A DNA stretch of 64,000 nucleotides from Actinomycetes bacterium. GTDB taxonomy: Bacteria; Actinomycetota; Actinomycetes; Actinomycetales; Dermatophilaceae. The position numbers and the translations under genes are program-made. A model generated the notes under the pieces. The model was given only the letters and a program-made list of their open reading frames with translations, was not told where the DNA came from and searched no databases. Within the stretch, counting starts at the first letter, position 1. Every line of letters starts with the position of its first letter. Where the stretch lies: contig JAKOPT010000089.1 in the NCBI GenBank assembly GCA_029778715.1, positions 212,933 through 276,932 of the forward strand. The letters run 5' to 3'. Positions 17,383 to 26,614 of the stretch are shown in pieces.

Positions 17383-19350
17383 ATGGTCGCCTGGGCGACG
17401 GACATCGCACCCGCGCTGGCCTTCGCTGGGCTGCTGTGGCTCGGCGGGGCCGGCATCGCCCGGCTCGCTGGGGCCCGGTCGGCGTCGACGGTCGTCTACT
17501 CGGCCCTGCCCATCGCAGTCGTGGTCGTCGGACTCGTGGGCGTCACCCAGATGTGGTTCCAGTTCGCCTTCGGCTGGGTCGCCGTCGCGGTCGCCTTCGC
17601 CCTTGCCGGGGTCGCCGCCTTGGTGGCTGGTCTCGGGTGGCGACGCCTCCCGTCGCGCTGGATCGCCACCGGCCCCGCTCCCGAGCGCCGGGCCGGCTGG
17701 TGGCTCAGTTTGGCGCTGCTCCTCGGCTCCCTCCTCCTCGGGCTCACCGTCGTCTGGCTTGCCTCGGCTGGCACGTTCGAGGTGGTGAGCCAGACCTGGG
17801 ATGCGATGTTCGACGCGAATGCCGTCCGTTACGGCTTCGAGACGAGCAATCTCTCGCCGACGCACCTGGCGGTCTTTCCCCTGCCGCAGCCGGCCGTCGC
17901 CAGTTACTACCCGTCGACCTTCCACGCAGTGTGCGTGCTGTTCATGCAACTGGCCGGAACCGACGCCGTCGTCCCTACCAATGTCGTCGCGGGGCTGATC
18001 GCCGGGGGGCTTTGGCCGAGCGCGGCAGTTCTCGGGGCATCCTTCACGGCCGGGCGTTCCCGTTGGGTGACCCTGAGCGCCGCGGTCCTGTCGTGGGGTT
18101 TCTACGCCGCGCCGTGGTCGCCCTTGGGGTGGGGGGTGCTGTGGGCGACGTCGATGGCGGCGGCGCTGGCCCCGGTCGCTCTCGCCGGCCTGATCCAGAC
18201 GTTCGGATTCGGGCTGGTACGTCGTCCGTTGCCGTTGAGTGCCGCCGTGGCGGTCGGCGGCATCGCGTTGGTCGGGTTGATGCACCCACGCACCGTCGTC
18301 ATCATCCTCGTCCTGGCCGTGGGGTTGTGGGCCTGGTCGTTCGGGGCTCGCAGTCTCCGCGCGCGCGCGGTGGGCGAGCCGTGGACGCGCTGGGCGGTCT
18401 TGACCTTCCTCCCGGCGCCGCTCCTGCTCTTCGCCGTGTTCTTCGTGGATCGAGGCATGGAGGCCCGGCTCTGGCCGGTGGAACGCCCCCTCTGGGCGGA
18501 ACTGGGGTCCCACCTGGTCAATGGGGTCGTCGGGTCATGGCCGCAGCCGATCACCGCCGCCTTGGTGTTGGCGGGGGCCTGGTGGGCCATTCGCCACGGC
18601 CGCGCCGGGGCCGCGGTGCTCTGGGGCGGAGCCGTCATTCTCGATGTCACGACAGCGGCCATTCAGGGCAACTACGCCGTCAATGGGCTGGCCCGTTTCT
18701 GGTACAACGACCGACACCGCGTCCTACCCCTCACCGCATGGCTGGCGCTGCTCTTGGCGCTCTATGCCGTCGCCGCTCTCCACGACCGGTGGCGACATGG
18801 GGGCCTTCGGATGGTCGGCCTCGGGCAAACGAGCAGCGGTGCCCTCGTCGTTGGCCTCGCGGCACTCGTGGTCCTCAACGGGAGTCTCGCCGCCGGTCGC
18901 GCTCTGTGGGGTTCGCTGGCCGGGGCGGCGAACAACCCGGTCACCAGTCTCGTGAGCCCTGACGAGATCCGCTTCTACCGGGAGGTGGCCCAAGTGGTGC
19001 CGCCCCAAGAGCGGATCATGAACAACGCCAACGATGGGTCGGCCCTGCTCTACGCCTACCAGAATCGCCGACCCATCTTCCTCATCGGTGGCGTTCGCGG
19101 GTCCACGCACAATGCCGCCTCCGCGTTCGACCGCTTCATCACCCTGAACAAACACGACCTGTGCACCTTCGTCGCCGAGGACCACGTCTACTGGCTTCTC
19201 GACGGGGGGCGCGCCTTCAGTGGCACCGTCATCAAGGAGCAACAGGCGCCCGGGCTGCGCGTGCCACCGGGCGGCCACTGGGCGCTGACCCCGGTGCTCA
19301 GCAGCAGCGCCGGCACCCTCTATGAGATCACCGGGTGCCCACACCCGTGA
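17383..19350 (+). CDS. Large polytopic membrane protein of the polysaccharide locus (possibly DUF6541-like)
   Basis: The protein is 655 aa with a dozen or more hydrophobic segments and a soluble C-terminal part of about 120 residues (FYREVAQVVPPQERIMNNANDGSALLYAYQNRRPIF). The acidic first extracytoplasmic loop (VVSQTWDAMFDANAVRYGFET) and overall layout resemble GT-C-like or DUF6541 proteins found with actinobacterial glycan loci. A glycosyltransferase role using a polyprenyl-phosphate donor is possible, but no diagnostic motif is visible. ATG 17383 follows the transferase stop by 1 bp, making it the third gene of the operon. Confidence 0.7.
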   Translation: MVAWATDIAPALAFAGLLWLGGAGIARLAGARSASTVVYSALPIAVVVVGLVGVTQMWFQFAFGWVAVAVAFALAGVAALVAGLGWRRLPSRWIATGPAPERRAGWWLSLALLLGSLLLGLTVVWLASAGTFEVVSQTWDAMFDANAVRYGFETSNLSPTHLAVFPLPQPAVASYYPSTFHAVCVLFMQLAGTDAVVPTNVVAGLIAGGLWPSAAVLGASFTAGRSRWVTLSAAVLSWGFYAAPWSPLGWGVLWATSMAAALAPVALAGLIQTFGFGLVRRPLPLSAAVAVGGIALVGLMHPRTVVIILVLAVGLWAWSFGARSLRARAVGEPWTRWAVLTFLPAPLLLFAVFFVDRGMEARLWPVERPLWAELGSHLVNGVVGSWPQPITAALVLAGAWWAIRHGRAGAAVLWGGAVILDVTTAAIQGNYAVNGLARFWYNDRHRVLPLTAWLALLLALYAVAALHDRWRHGGLRMVGLGQTSSGALVVGLAALVVLNGSLAAGRALWGSLAGAANNPVTSLVSPDEIRFYREVAQVVPPQERIMNNANDGSALLYAYQNRRPIFLIGGVRGSTHNAASAFDRFITLNKHDLCTFVAEDHVYWLLDGGRAFSGTVIKEQQAPGLRVPPGGHWALTPVLSSSAGTLYEITGCPHP

Positions 19351-19383
19351 CCGATGATCGTCACCGGCATGGCGGGGTGGTGC

Positions 19384-20163
19384 TCAGCGGGATTCCTCGC
19401 CGCGGGTGTTGAGATCGCGCAGCAGGGTGATCGCCTCGTCGATCGGGCCGTCCATCATCATCTGGCCCTTGCGCAGCACGATCCCCCGGTCGGTGAACTG
19501 CGAGACCATGTCGAGGTCGTGACTGACGATGACGAGGCATTTGCCTTCCTGACGCAGCTCCTGGATGCGGGCGAGGCACTTCTTCTGGAAGGGCTCGTCA
19601 CCGACCGCCAGGATTTCGTCGACGAGGAAGATGTCGGGGTCGGTGTGGACGGCCACCGAGAAGGCCAGCCGGAGGAACATACCCGAGGAGTAGAACTTCA
19701 CCTCGGTGTCCATGAACTCCTCGATCTCGCTGAACGCGACGATCTTGTCGTACTGCTCCTTGATCTGGCGTTCGCTCATGCCCAGGATCGCGCCGTTGAG
19801 GAAGATGTTTTCCCGACCAGTGAGATCGAGGTGCATGCCGGCACCGACGTCGATGAGACCGGCGACCCGGCCGCGGATGGCGATCTTCCCGTCGTCGGCA
19901 CCCATCACCCCGGAAATCAGTTTGAGTAGGGTCGATTTGCCCGACCCGTTGCGGCCGAGGAGCGCGATGGCCTCTCCCTCGGCCACCGAGAAGGTGATGT
20001 TGTCGAGGGCGACAAAGCGTTCGGACAAGTCCCGCCGGCGACCTTGGAACGTGCGGATGACGATCTCTTTGAAGGCCCGGGTATGCCGCAGGGTGAAGTG
20101 CTTGGTCGCGTGCGAAACCCTGATCCGGTCCAGATCCACCGAAGTCGAAGCGGCCGTCATCAC
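19384..20163 (-). CDS. wzt: ABC transporter ATP-binding subunit for polysaccharide export (Wzt, short form)
   Basis: A 259-aa ATPase of the RfbE/TagH/Wzt class: Walker A GRNGSGKST, an ALLG strand, the signature-region FYSSGM, Walker B IFLVDEIL and the H-loop VSHDL. It lacks the C-terminal glycan-binding domain of long Wzt proteins, so it should not depend on a chain-end modification for recognition. GTG 20163 (GTGATG) overlaps the permease stop by 4 bp; ATG 20160 is the alternative. With the permease it would export a lipid-linked polymer across the membrane. Confidence 0.93.
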   Translation of the reverse strand: MMTAASTSVDLDRIRVSHATKHFTLRHTRAFKEIVIRTFQGRRRDLSERFVALDNITFSVAEGEAIALLGRNGSGKSTLLKLISGVMGADDGKIAIRGRVAGLIDVGAGMHLDLTGRENIFLNGAILGMSERQIKEQYDKIVAFSEIEEFMDTEVKFYSSGMFLRLAFSVAVHTDPDIFLVDEILAVGDEPFQKKCLARIQELRQEGKCLVIVSHDLDMVSQFTDRGIVLRKGQMMMDGPIDEAITLLRDLNTRGEESR

Positions 20164-21017
20164 AACTCCTGCGCAAACCGGCCGTCAAGACGGCGGAACG
20201 TCAACTGCCCCAGGCCGAGGATCACCAGCGAGACCACGGCGGCGAGAACGGCATACATCCCCAAATGCGGGACCGTGGCGAACGAGCCGTTCGTCGTGGG
20301 GAACCAAAAGGTCCAATGGAAGATCTCGACGACCGAGGTGAGCGGGTTGAGCTGGTAGAGGGACCACAACCAGCCAGTGCCGATGGCCTCGGTGACGAGC
20401 TTCCAGGTGTAGAGCACCGGTGAGGCCCAGGTGGCGACGACGAGGATGAGGTCGACGAGGTTCTCGAAGTCGCGGTAGAGGACGTTGAGGGCGCCGAAGA
20501 TCAAACCCAACCCGAGGGCGAAGGTCGCCAGCACCGCAAACCCCGCGACACCGGCGAGAAGTTGAAGCAGACTGGGGTGCCACCCGGAATAGAAGCAGCC
20601 GACGAGGAGCACGATGAGCTGGGGTACGAAATGGACGAAAGAAACGATGACCGAGGCGACCGGGAACAACTCGCGAGGAAGGTAGATCTTCTTCACCAGG
20701 GCGTGGTTGTCGGTGATCGATCGGGTCGCGTTGCTGAACGCCTCGGAGAAGAAGTTCATGACCACAATTCCCGAGAACAGGTAGATGCCGTAGTTCTCGG
20801 TGTTGCGGTTCATCTTGAGGAAGACGCCGATGACGAAGTAGAAGACGACGAACTGCACCGCCGGCTTCATGTAGGACCAGCCCATGCCCAGCACCGAGCC
20901 GTGGTAGCGCTGGCGCAACTCCTTGTGGATGAGGAGCCGCAGCAGATAGCGCCGGCGCCAAACGTCGAGCAGGCCACCGCTGGAGCCAGGCGTGCGGAAC
21001 GCAGTGACGTCGTTCAT
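20160..21017 (-). CDS. wzm: ABC-2 type polysaccharide export permease (Wzm)
   Basis: A permease of about 285 aa with six predicted membrane segments and the ABC-2 signature regions LIHKELRQRYHGSVLGMGWS and YLPRELFPVASV. The C-terminal loop YQLNPLTSVVEIFHW is typical of Wzm/TagG proteins. ATG 21017 was chosen; an in-frame TTG at 21026 adds three residues. It forms an operon with the wzt gene. It marks one edge of the polysaccharide locus, next to the sucCD-DUF6350 block. Confidence 0.92.
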   Translation of the reverse strand: MNDVTAFRTPGSSGGLLDVWRRRYLLRLLIHKELRQRYHGSVLGMGWSYMKPAVQFVVFYFVIGVFLKMNRNTENYGIYLFSGIVVMNFFSEAFSNATRSITDNHALVKKIYLPRELFPVASVIVSFVHFVPQLIVLLVGCFYSGWHPSLLQLLAGVAGFAVLATFALGLGLIFGALNVLYRDFENLVDLILVVATWASPVLYTWKLVTEAIGTGWLWSLYQLNPLTSVVEIFHWTFWFPTTNGSFATVPHLGMYAVLAAVVSLVILGLGQLTFRRLDGRFAQEL

Positions 21018-21123
21018 CTCGCGCAAGGGTCTCTTTCGGTCACCAGGTGGGGCCCCGTTAGGGTACCCGACCTCGGTGGGTGCGGGCCCTGGGTGCGTCC
21101 AGGGAGGGTCGGACGATCACTCG

Positions 21124-22398
21124 TCAGCGGCGCAAGCGCCAGGCATCCCGCAGGACATGAGCCACGGCCCCCAGGCCGGCCTCGACCGACAGGGTGAGCA
21201 CCAGCCACCCCAGTGGCGCACCCATCGCCGAGAGCCGGTAGGTCCCCAGTGAGGACCCCCCCACGAGCCCCACGATCCCGACGCCCGCGGCCGCGCCCAC
21301 GGCCGAGGCGATCGCGACCTCGACCTTGGTGCGCACCGACGACAGCCGGGCAATCCCCGCCAGGGCCCAGCGGCCGATGACCGCCCCGCAGGCCACCGGG
21401 ACCAGCACGACGAGAACCATGAACCACCCGAACGATTGCGGCTGCGGCAGCGCGCCGAACACGGGGACCAGGGGCAGCACCCCGGACTGCGCCCCGCTCC
21501 ACGTCACCGACGCCCCATCGACGACGGCAAAACCCGGCCCGGCAAGGAACGACACCGCCCAGATCGCCAGGTTGGGCCAGGCCGCCACCTGGAGCAAAGA
21601 CACGAGCACCCCACCGGCCCCACCGGCGTGCAGCCCATCGTGAACGGCACGCACCTGGCCCCAGTGGGCGGCCACGGCGAGGAGGACGACGAGCGCCCCC
21701 ACGCCGAGGAACAGCCCGGCACCGCGCACGGCCGGCCCGAGGGCACGCTCCACGACCCCGGGCACCTGCAGGCCCGTGAGCCGCGGCCCCAGCCGCACCT
21801 CTCCGACCCGCACCTGGCGGCCCACCACCACGGCCGCCACGAGCACCGGCAGCAGGACGAGCGGCCCGGGAATCGTCCACAGCACCACCCGAGCGGGCCC
21901 GGCCCACGTGGCGGCGACGGCGGCACCGGCCACCACGGCATACCCGATCCACCACAGCCCAAGGCGCCGCGCGAGCGATGACGGCACCACCCCGGCGAAC
22001 CACCCCGAACTCGCCCTCCTTGCGCGCGCAACCCGACGCGCGGTGACATAGGCCGGCAGCGCGGGCACGGCGAGCAGCAACAGCGGCAGGAACTCCACCC
22101 GCACCCCGGACACCGTGAAGCGCGCGCCGCCGGCCCACAGCCACAGGGCCGCCCCGACCCCCAGCGCCTGGCCGGCGGACCCGGAGCCATGGCTGGCCGT
22201 GCCCCAGGACATCAGCGCCAGCGCGAGGACGAGGCCCAACGAGGCCGCCGCGGCGCCCGCACCGAGCACGACCGGCGCCCACGGGGTCAGTCGCTTCCGC
22301 CAGCGCGCCCGGCGTTCCGGGTTGCCACCGCGGGCGGCCGCGGCGACGGCCGGATCGTCGGCGCCGGAACCGGGACCGGGGCGGGTGAGGAGAGTCAT
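21124..22398 (-). CDS. DUF6350-family polytopic membrane protein
   Basis: A 424-aa, very hydrophobic protein (about ten segments) rich in Ala, Gly and Val. Proteins of this kind are found directly downstream of sucCD in many Actinobacteria, where they are annotated DUF6350; their function is unknown. ATG 22398 gives a short basic N-terminus; a longer form from 22458 is not supported. The terminator-like hairpin at 22459-22496 separates it from sucD. Confidence 0.75.
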   Translation of the reverse strand: MTLLTRPGPGSGADDPAVAAAARGGNPERRARWRKRLTPWAPVVLGAGAAAASLGLVLALALMSWGTASHGSGSAGQALGVGAALWLWAGGARFTVSGVRVEFLPLLLLAVPALPAYVTARRVARARRASSGWFAGVVPSSLARRLGLWWIGYAVVAGAAVAATWAGPARVVLWTIPGPLVLLPVLVAAVVVGRQVRVGEVRLGPRLTGLQVPGVVERALGPAVRGAGLFLGVGALVVLLAVAAHWGQVRAVHDGLHAGGAGGVLVSLLQVAAWPNLAIWAVSFLAGPGFAVVDGASVTWSGAQSGVLPLVPVFGALPQPQSFGWFMVLVVLVPVACGAVIGRWALAGIARLSSVRTKVEVAIASAVGAAAGVGIVGLVGGSSLGTYRLSAMGAPLGWLVLTLSVEAGLGAVAHVLRDAWRLRR

Positions 22399-22458
22399 CG
22401 CGACCAGTCTCGCCTCCCGAGGCGCCCACCGCGGTGAGCACACGCCGCGGAACGCCAA

Positions 22459-22496
22459 ACACCCGTGGGCCCGTCCGTTGACGAGCCCACGGGTGT
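22459..22496 (-). terminator. Hairpin between sucD and the DUF6350 gene
   Basis: Arms ACACCCGTGGGC (22459-22470) and GCCCACGGGTGT (22485-22496) pair perfectly around a 14-nt loop. The hairpin lies 26 bp after the sucD stop, so it probably ends the sucCD transcript. Confidence 0.75.
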
Positions 22497-22521
22497 GTGG
22501 ATCGGTATGCCGGCTGCTCCC

Positions 22522-23421
22522 CTAGTGGGGGGTCGCCCCGAGACCGACCATGATCTGGCGCATCAGGGCCGCCGTTTCCGAGGGGGTCTTGCCGACCTTG
22601 ACGCCGGCGGCCTCGAGGGCCTCCTTCTTCGCCTGGGCGGTGCCCGACGAGCCGGACACGATGGCGCCGGCATGGCCCATCGTCTTGCCCTCGGGGGCGG
22701 TGAAGCCGGCGACGTAGCCGACGACCGGCTTGGTCACGTGGTCCTTGATGTAGGCCGCGGCCCGCTCCTCGGCGTCGCCGCCGATTTCGCCGATCATGAC
22801 GATGGCGTCGGTGTCGGGGTCGTTCTGGAACGCCTCGAGGCAGTCGATGTGCGTGGTGCCGATGATCGGGTCGCCGCCGATGCCGACGCCGGTGGAGAAG
22901 CCGAAGTCGCGCAACTCGAACATCATCTGGTAGGTCAGGGTGCCCGACTTGGACACCAGGCCGATGCGACCGGGACCGGAGATGTCGGCGGGGATGATGC
23001 CGGCGTTGGAGGCTGCGGGGCTGATCAGGCCGGGGCAGTTGGGGCCGATGATCCGGGTGCCCTTGCCGAGGCTGTAGTTGAAGAACTCGGCGGTGTCGCG
23101 CACGGCCACACCCTCGGTGATGACGACGGCCAGCGGGATGCCCGCATCGATCGCCTCGACGACCGCGGCCTTGGTGAAGGGGGCCGGGACGAAGATGACG
23201 GTGACGTCGGCGCCGGTGGCGGCCATCGCCTCGGCGACCCCGCCGAACACGGGGATCTCCTGGCCCTGGGGGAAGGTGACCGTCGTACCCGCCTTGCGCG
23301 GGTTGACGCCGCCGACGATGTCGGTGCCGGAGGCGAGCATGCGCGTCGTGTGCTTCATGCCCTCCGAGCCGGTCATGCCCTGGACGATGACCTTGGAGTC
23401 CTTGGTGAGGAAGATTGCCAT
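22522..23421 (-). CDS. sucD: Succinate-CoA ligase (ADP-forming) alpha subunit
   Basis: A 299-aa TCA-cycle enzyme subunit that carries the phosphohistidine. Visible marks are the CoA-binding [13 protein letters not shown] at residues 13-25, [10 protein letters not shown], and the active-site histidine in [14 protein letters not shown] near residue 245. It forms a complex with SucB/SucC (here SucC) that links succinyl-CoA cleavage to nucleoside triphosphate formation. It follows sucC by 17 bp. Start ATG 23421. Confidence 0.97.
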   Translation of the reverse strand: MAIFLTKDSKVIVQGMTGSEGMKHTTRMLASGTDIVGGVNPRKAGTTVTFPQGQEIPVFGGVAEAMAATGADVTVIFVPAPFTKAAVVEAIDAGIPLAVVITEGVAVRDTAEFFNYSLGKGTRIIGPNCPGLISPAASNAGIIPADISGPGRIGLVSKSGTLTYQMMFELRDFGFSTGVGIGGDPIIGTTHIDCLEAFQNDPDTDAIVMIGEIGGDAEERAAAYIKDHVTKPVVGYVAGFTAPEGKTMGHAGAIVSGSSGTAQAKKEALEAAGVKVGKTPSETAALMRQIMVGLGATPH

Positions 23422-23438
23422 GGTGTCTACGCGCTCCC

Positions 23439-24644
23439 TTACTTCGCGGCGGCCGCGAGTTCGGCGACCCGGCGGGCCGCACCGTCCATCGTGTCGACCC
23501 GCTCCAGGAGCGGCAGGGCGGCCTCGTCGAGGATGTGGCGGCCCAGTTCGGCGTTGTTGCCGTCCAAGCGCACGACCAGCGGCTTGGGGTGCTTGCCGTG
23601 GTCGGCGAGGATGGCGTAGGCCTGCACGATGCCGTCGGCGACCGCGTCACAGGCGGTGATGCCGCCAAAGACGTTGACGAACACCGCCTTGACCTGGGCG
23701 TCCTCGAAGATGACGTCGAGCCCGTCGGCCATCACCTCGGCGTTGGCGCCGCCGCCGATGTCGAGGAAGTTCGCCGGGCCGGAGGCGGGACCGCCGGTGG
23801 CAGCGGCGAGGTCCTGGCCGGCATACGCGACGACGTCGAGGGTCGACATGACCAGGCCCGCGCCGTTGCCGATGATGCCGACGTTGCCGTCGAGTTTGAC
23901 GTAGTTGAGGCCCTTCTCGGTGGCGAGCACCTCGAGCGGGTCGGTCTTGGAGTGGTCGACGAACTCGTCGTGCTCGGGGTGGCGGAACTCGGAGTTGCCG
24001 TCGATGGAGACCTTGCCGTCGAGAGCGACGATGTCGCCCTCCTCGGTCTTGACGAGCGGGTTGACCTCGACGAGCGTGGCGTCCTCTTCGCGGTAGACCT
24101 CCCACAGGGTCTTCATGACCGCGGTGATCGCCGCCCGGTCGGCCTCGGGGAAGCCGGCGGCGGCGAAAATCTCGTCGGCCTTGGCGTCATCGATGCCGAC
24201 GTTGGGGTCGACGGCGATCCGGGCGAGGGCCTCGGGGCGTTCGACGGCGAGGGTCTCGATGTCCATGCCGCCCTCTTTGGAGCACATGGCCAGGTAGGTG
24301 CGGTGGGCGCGGTCGAGAAGAATGGAGAAGTAGTACTCCTCGGCGATCCGGGCGCCCTGGGCGATCATGACCTTGCGGACGATGTGGCCCTTGATATCCA
24401 TGCCGAGGATCTGCGCGGCGAGCGCCTCGGCCTCCTCCGGGCTCTTGGCGACCTTGACGCCGCCGGCCTTGCCCCGGCCACCGGTCTTGACCTGGGCCTT
24501 GACGACGGTCACGCCACCGGACTTGGCGCCGATCTTCTCGGCGGCCGCCCGTGCCTCCTCGGGGGTGGTGGCGACGGCGCCGGCGAGCACGGGCACCCCG
24601 TGCTTTTCGAACACATCACGTGCTTGGTACTCGAAGAGATCCAC
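23439..24644 (-). CDS. sucC: Succinate-CoA ligase (ADP-forming) beta subunit
   Basis: A 401-aa subunit with an ATP-grasp N-terminal domain ([38 protein letters not shown]) and a C-terminal flavodoxin-like domain ([21 protein letters not shown]). It binds nucleotide and succinate and works with SucD. GTG 24644 was chosen because [17 protein letters not shown] is the usual N-terminus; an upstream ATG at 24695 would add 17 residues not seen in the family. It heads the sucCD operon. Confidence 0.97.
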   Translation of the reverse strand: MDLFEYQARDVFEKHGVPVLAGAVATTPEEARAAAEKIGAKSGGVTVVKAQVKTGGRGKAGGVKVAKSPEEAEALAAQILGMDIKGHIVRKVMIAQGARIAEEYYFSILLDRAHRTYLAMCSKEGGMDIETLAVERPEALARIAVDPNVGIDDAKADEIFAAAGFPEADRAAITAVMKTLWEVYREEDATLVEVNPLVKTEEGDIVALDGKVSIDGNSEFRHPEHDEFVDHSKTDPLEVLATEKGLNYVKLDGNVGIIGNGAGLVMSTLDVVAYAGQDLAAATGGPASGPANFLDIGGGANAEVMADGLDVIFEDAQVKAVFVNVFGGITACDAVADGIVQAYAILADHGKHPKPLVVRLDGNNAELGRHILDEAALPLLERVDTMDGAARRVAELAAAAK

Positions 24645-24787
24645 GAGCGATCCAGCCTCTTTCCTGGTGTCGGGGTGCGATTTGACATCCTTCACCGGGA
24701 GCGTACTGCCGGGTTCGGTCCCAGCCTTAGCCCCGTTCCGCGGATGAGGTCGATCTCACCTATGAGTGGTCGGTCCGGAGCGTCAGG

Positions 24788-24837
24788 GGTATGCCGCGGG
24801 GCGGGTGGGATCGCTCCCACCCGCCCCGCGGCATACC
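24788..24837. terminator. Long perfect hairpin with the GTATGCCG octamer at its base
   Basis: Two 23-bp perfect arms (24788-24810 and 24815-24837) surround the loop TCGC. The base of each arm is GGTATGCCG, so the hairpin is an inverted pair of the window-wide octamer. It lies 14 bp downstream of the protease stop on the minus strand and probably acts as its terminator. Confidence 0.85.
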
Positions 24838-24850
24838 GGGTGTCAGACCG

Positions 24851-26419
24851 CTAGTTGGTGCAGGTCTGGGTGCCCTTGGGCGCCGAAATCGCGTTCATCG
24901 CGGCCTCGACGGAGAGGCACTGCGCCGAACCCTTGCCGTAGAGTTCCTTGGCGGAGGCAATGGCGCCCTCGCGAGCCGCGGCATACCCGCTGCGCGAGGT
25001 GAGCTTGGTCGTCAAGGTGCGGTACCACACGGCCTCGGCCACGGTGTGCCCGACACCGGTGACGGTGCCGCCGTTGCAGGTCGGGGAGTTGTAGGAGACG
25101 CCGTTGACCGTCTTGGCGCCGCTGCCCTCGGAGACGAGGTAGTACCAGTGGTTGAGCGGGCCGCTGGAGTAGTGGACGTTGAGGCGGCCGACCTTGCTGC
25201 TCCAGCAGTTGGCGCTGGAGCCGTCCTTGCTCGGCTGGTCCATGTAGCGCAGCGGGGTGCCGTTGCCGTTGATGTCGATCATCTCGCCGATGAGGTAGTC
25301 ACCCTTGTCGACGGCGTTGTTGGCGCTCCACTCGACGGCGGTGCCGAAGATGTCGCTTGTCGCTTCGTTGAGGCCGCCCGACTCGCCGCTGTAGACCAGG
25401 GCGGCGGTGTTCTCGGTGACGCCGTGGCTCATCTCGTGCCCGGCGACGTCGAGGGAGGTGAGCGGCTTGACGTTGTTCGACCCATCGCCATAGGTCATCT
25501 GGGTGCCGTCCCAGAACGCGTTGACGTAGGCGTTGCCGTAGTGAACCCGGCTCGGGGCGGCCTTGCCGGTGTTCCAGATGCCTTTGCGGCCGAAGGTGTT
25601 GAGGTAGAAGTTGTAAGTCATCTCGGCGCCGTACTGGGCGTCGACGCCTGCGGCCTGCCGGCCCGCACCGGTGGTGGTGTAGGTGCTCTGACCCCACACG
25701 TCGTCGGCGTCGGTCATGAGGGTGCCGGTGCCCGACGTGGCGCCGTTGAGGTCACTGGTCGTGTGGCCGAGCGCGTCCTTGAGTTGGAAGGCGCCGGTGC
25801 TGCCACTCGTCCCGATGGTGACGGTCCCGTTGTACTTCGAGGTGCCGCTGCCGTCGGCGATCTCCTCTTGCGTCTCGATGACCGCGCCGGTGCGGGCGTC
25901 GACGTAGACGTGCTGGCGGCTCGGGGTCTGGTCGGCGCGGGTACCCACGGTGCGGACGTCCCAGGCGATCCGCGCGGTGCCGTCCCCGGCCCAGATCACC
26001 TGGGTCGCCGTGGTCGCCGTCGGGGTGTATGCCGTCTGCTTGCGGGCCGTGGCGATGGCCGCGGCCGAGCTCACCGAGACCTTCTTGGCCACCGTGCCGA
26101 GGCCCTTGGCGGCCTGCCCCCGCGTGGCGCGTACCGAACCGCTAGCGGACTTCTCGACGACCAGGTCGCCGCCGACGACGGCGAGGCCATCGAGGGTGCG
26201 GTCATAACGCACGTGCCGGGTGCCGTCGGCGTCGACGACGACGCTGCGCGCTTGCAGGGCCTCGCCCGAGCCCAAGCCGAGCGCAGCTGCGGTCGCCGCT
26301 TCTGCGGCTCGCTCGGCGCCCAACGGGCCAGGGTTCGCCGAGGCGGGAGCGACGGCGGCAGCGATGGCGACCAGGGCAATGACCGAGGTGGCAGCAAGAC
26401 GCTTGGGGATGGATTTCAA
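24851..26419 (-). CDS. Secreted thermolysin-like neutral metalloprotease (M4)
   Basis: A 522-aa preproprotein with a signal peptide (residues 1-28, ending PASA), an FTP/PepSY-type propeptide, and an M4 catalytic domain. The zinc site is HEMSH (V-A-G-HEMSHGVTENTA) with the third ligand Glu in GGLNEATSD. The catalytic-side histidine lies in YSSGPLNHWYYLV. The TTG at 26419 is the likely start because GGAGAGGAG ends 6 nt before it and the next residues (KSIPKR) begin the signal peptide. It sits between pcrA and sucC, where many relatives have no gene. Confidence 0.93.
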   Translation of the reverse strand: MKSIPKRLAATSVIALVAIAAAVAPASANPGPLGAERAAEAATAAALGLGSGEALQARSVVVDADGTRHVRYDRTLDGLAVVGGDLVVEKSASGSVRATRGQAAKGLGTVAKKVSVSSAAAIATARKQTAYTPTATTATQVIWAGDGTARIAWDVRTVGTRADQTPSRQHVYVDARTGAVIETQEEIADGSGTSKYNGTVTIGTSGSTGAFQLKDALGHTTSDLNGATSGTGTLMTDADDVWGQSTYTTTGAGRQAAGVDAQYGAEMTYNFYLNTFGRKGIWNTGKAAPSRVHYGNAYVNAFWDGTQMTYGDGSNNVKPLTSLDVAGHEMSHGVTENTAALVYSGESGGLNEATSDIFGTAVEWSANNAVDKGDYLIGEMIDINGNGTPLRYMDQPSKDGSSANCWSSKVGRLNVHYSSGPLNHWYYLVSEGSGAKTVNGVSYNSPTCNGGTVTGVGHTVAEAVWYRTLTTKLTSRSGYAAAREGAIASAKELYGKGSAQCLSVEAAMNAISAPKGTQTCTN

Positions 26420-26614
26420 GGGGGGCTCCTCTCCGGGATCGCTCACGTCGGGTGAACGGCCGAGAGCCACCCAAACAGACAGCGGGCCTTACCACAAGAA
26501 CCTTTACCAGACCTTTGCCAAGACCTGACCATTTCCTGGGGGAGCGCCGGCGGGACGGCGATCCTTCACGGCCCGCTCCGCCACTCGCGTTGGGCCGGTT
26601 CCCGCGCACTCTGA

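Noticed and set aside
21014..23668. 884-aa minus-strand frame over sucC, sucD and DUF6350
   Set aside because: It is an alternative frame of real genes, with His/Arg-rich low-complexity composition and no domain.
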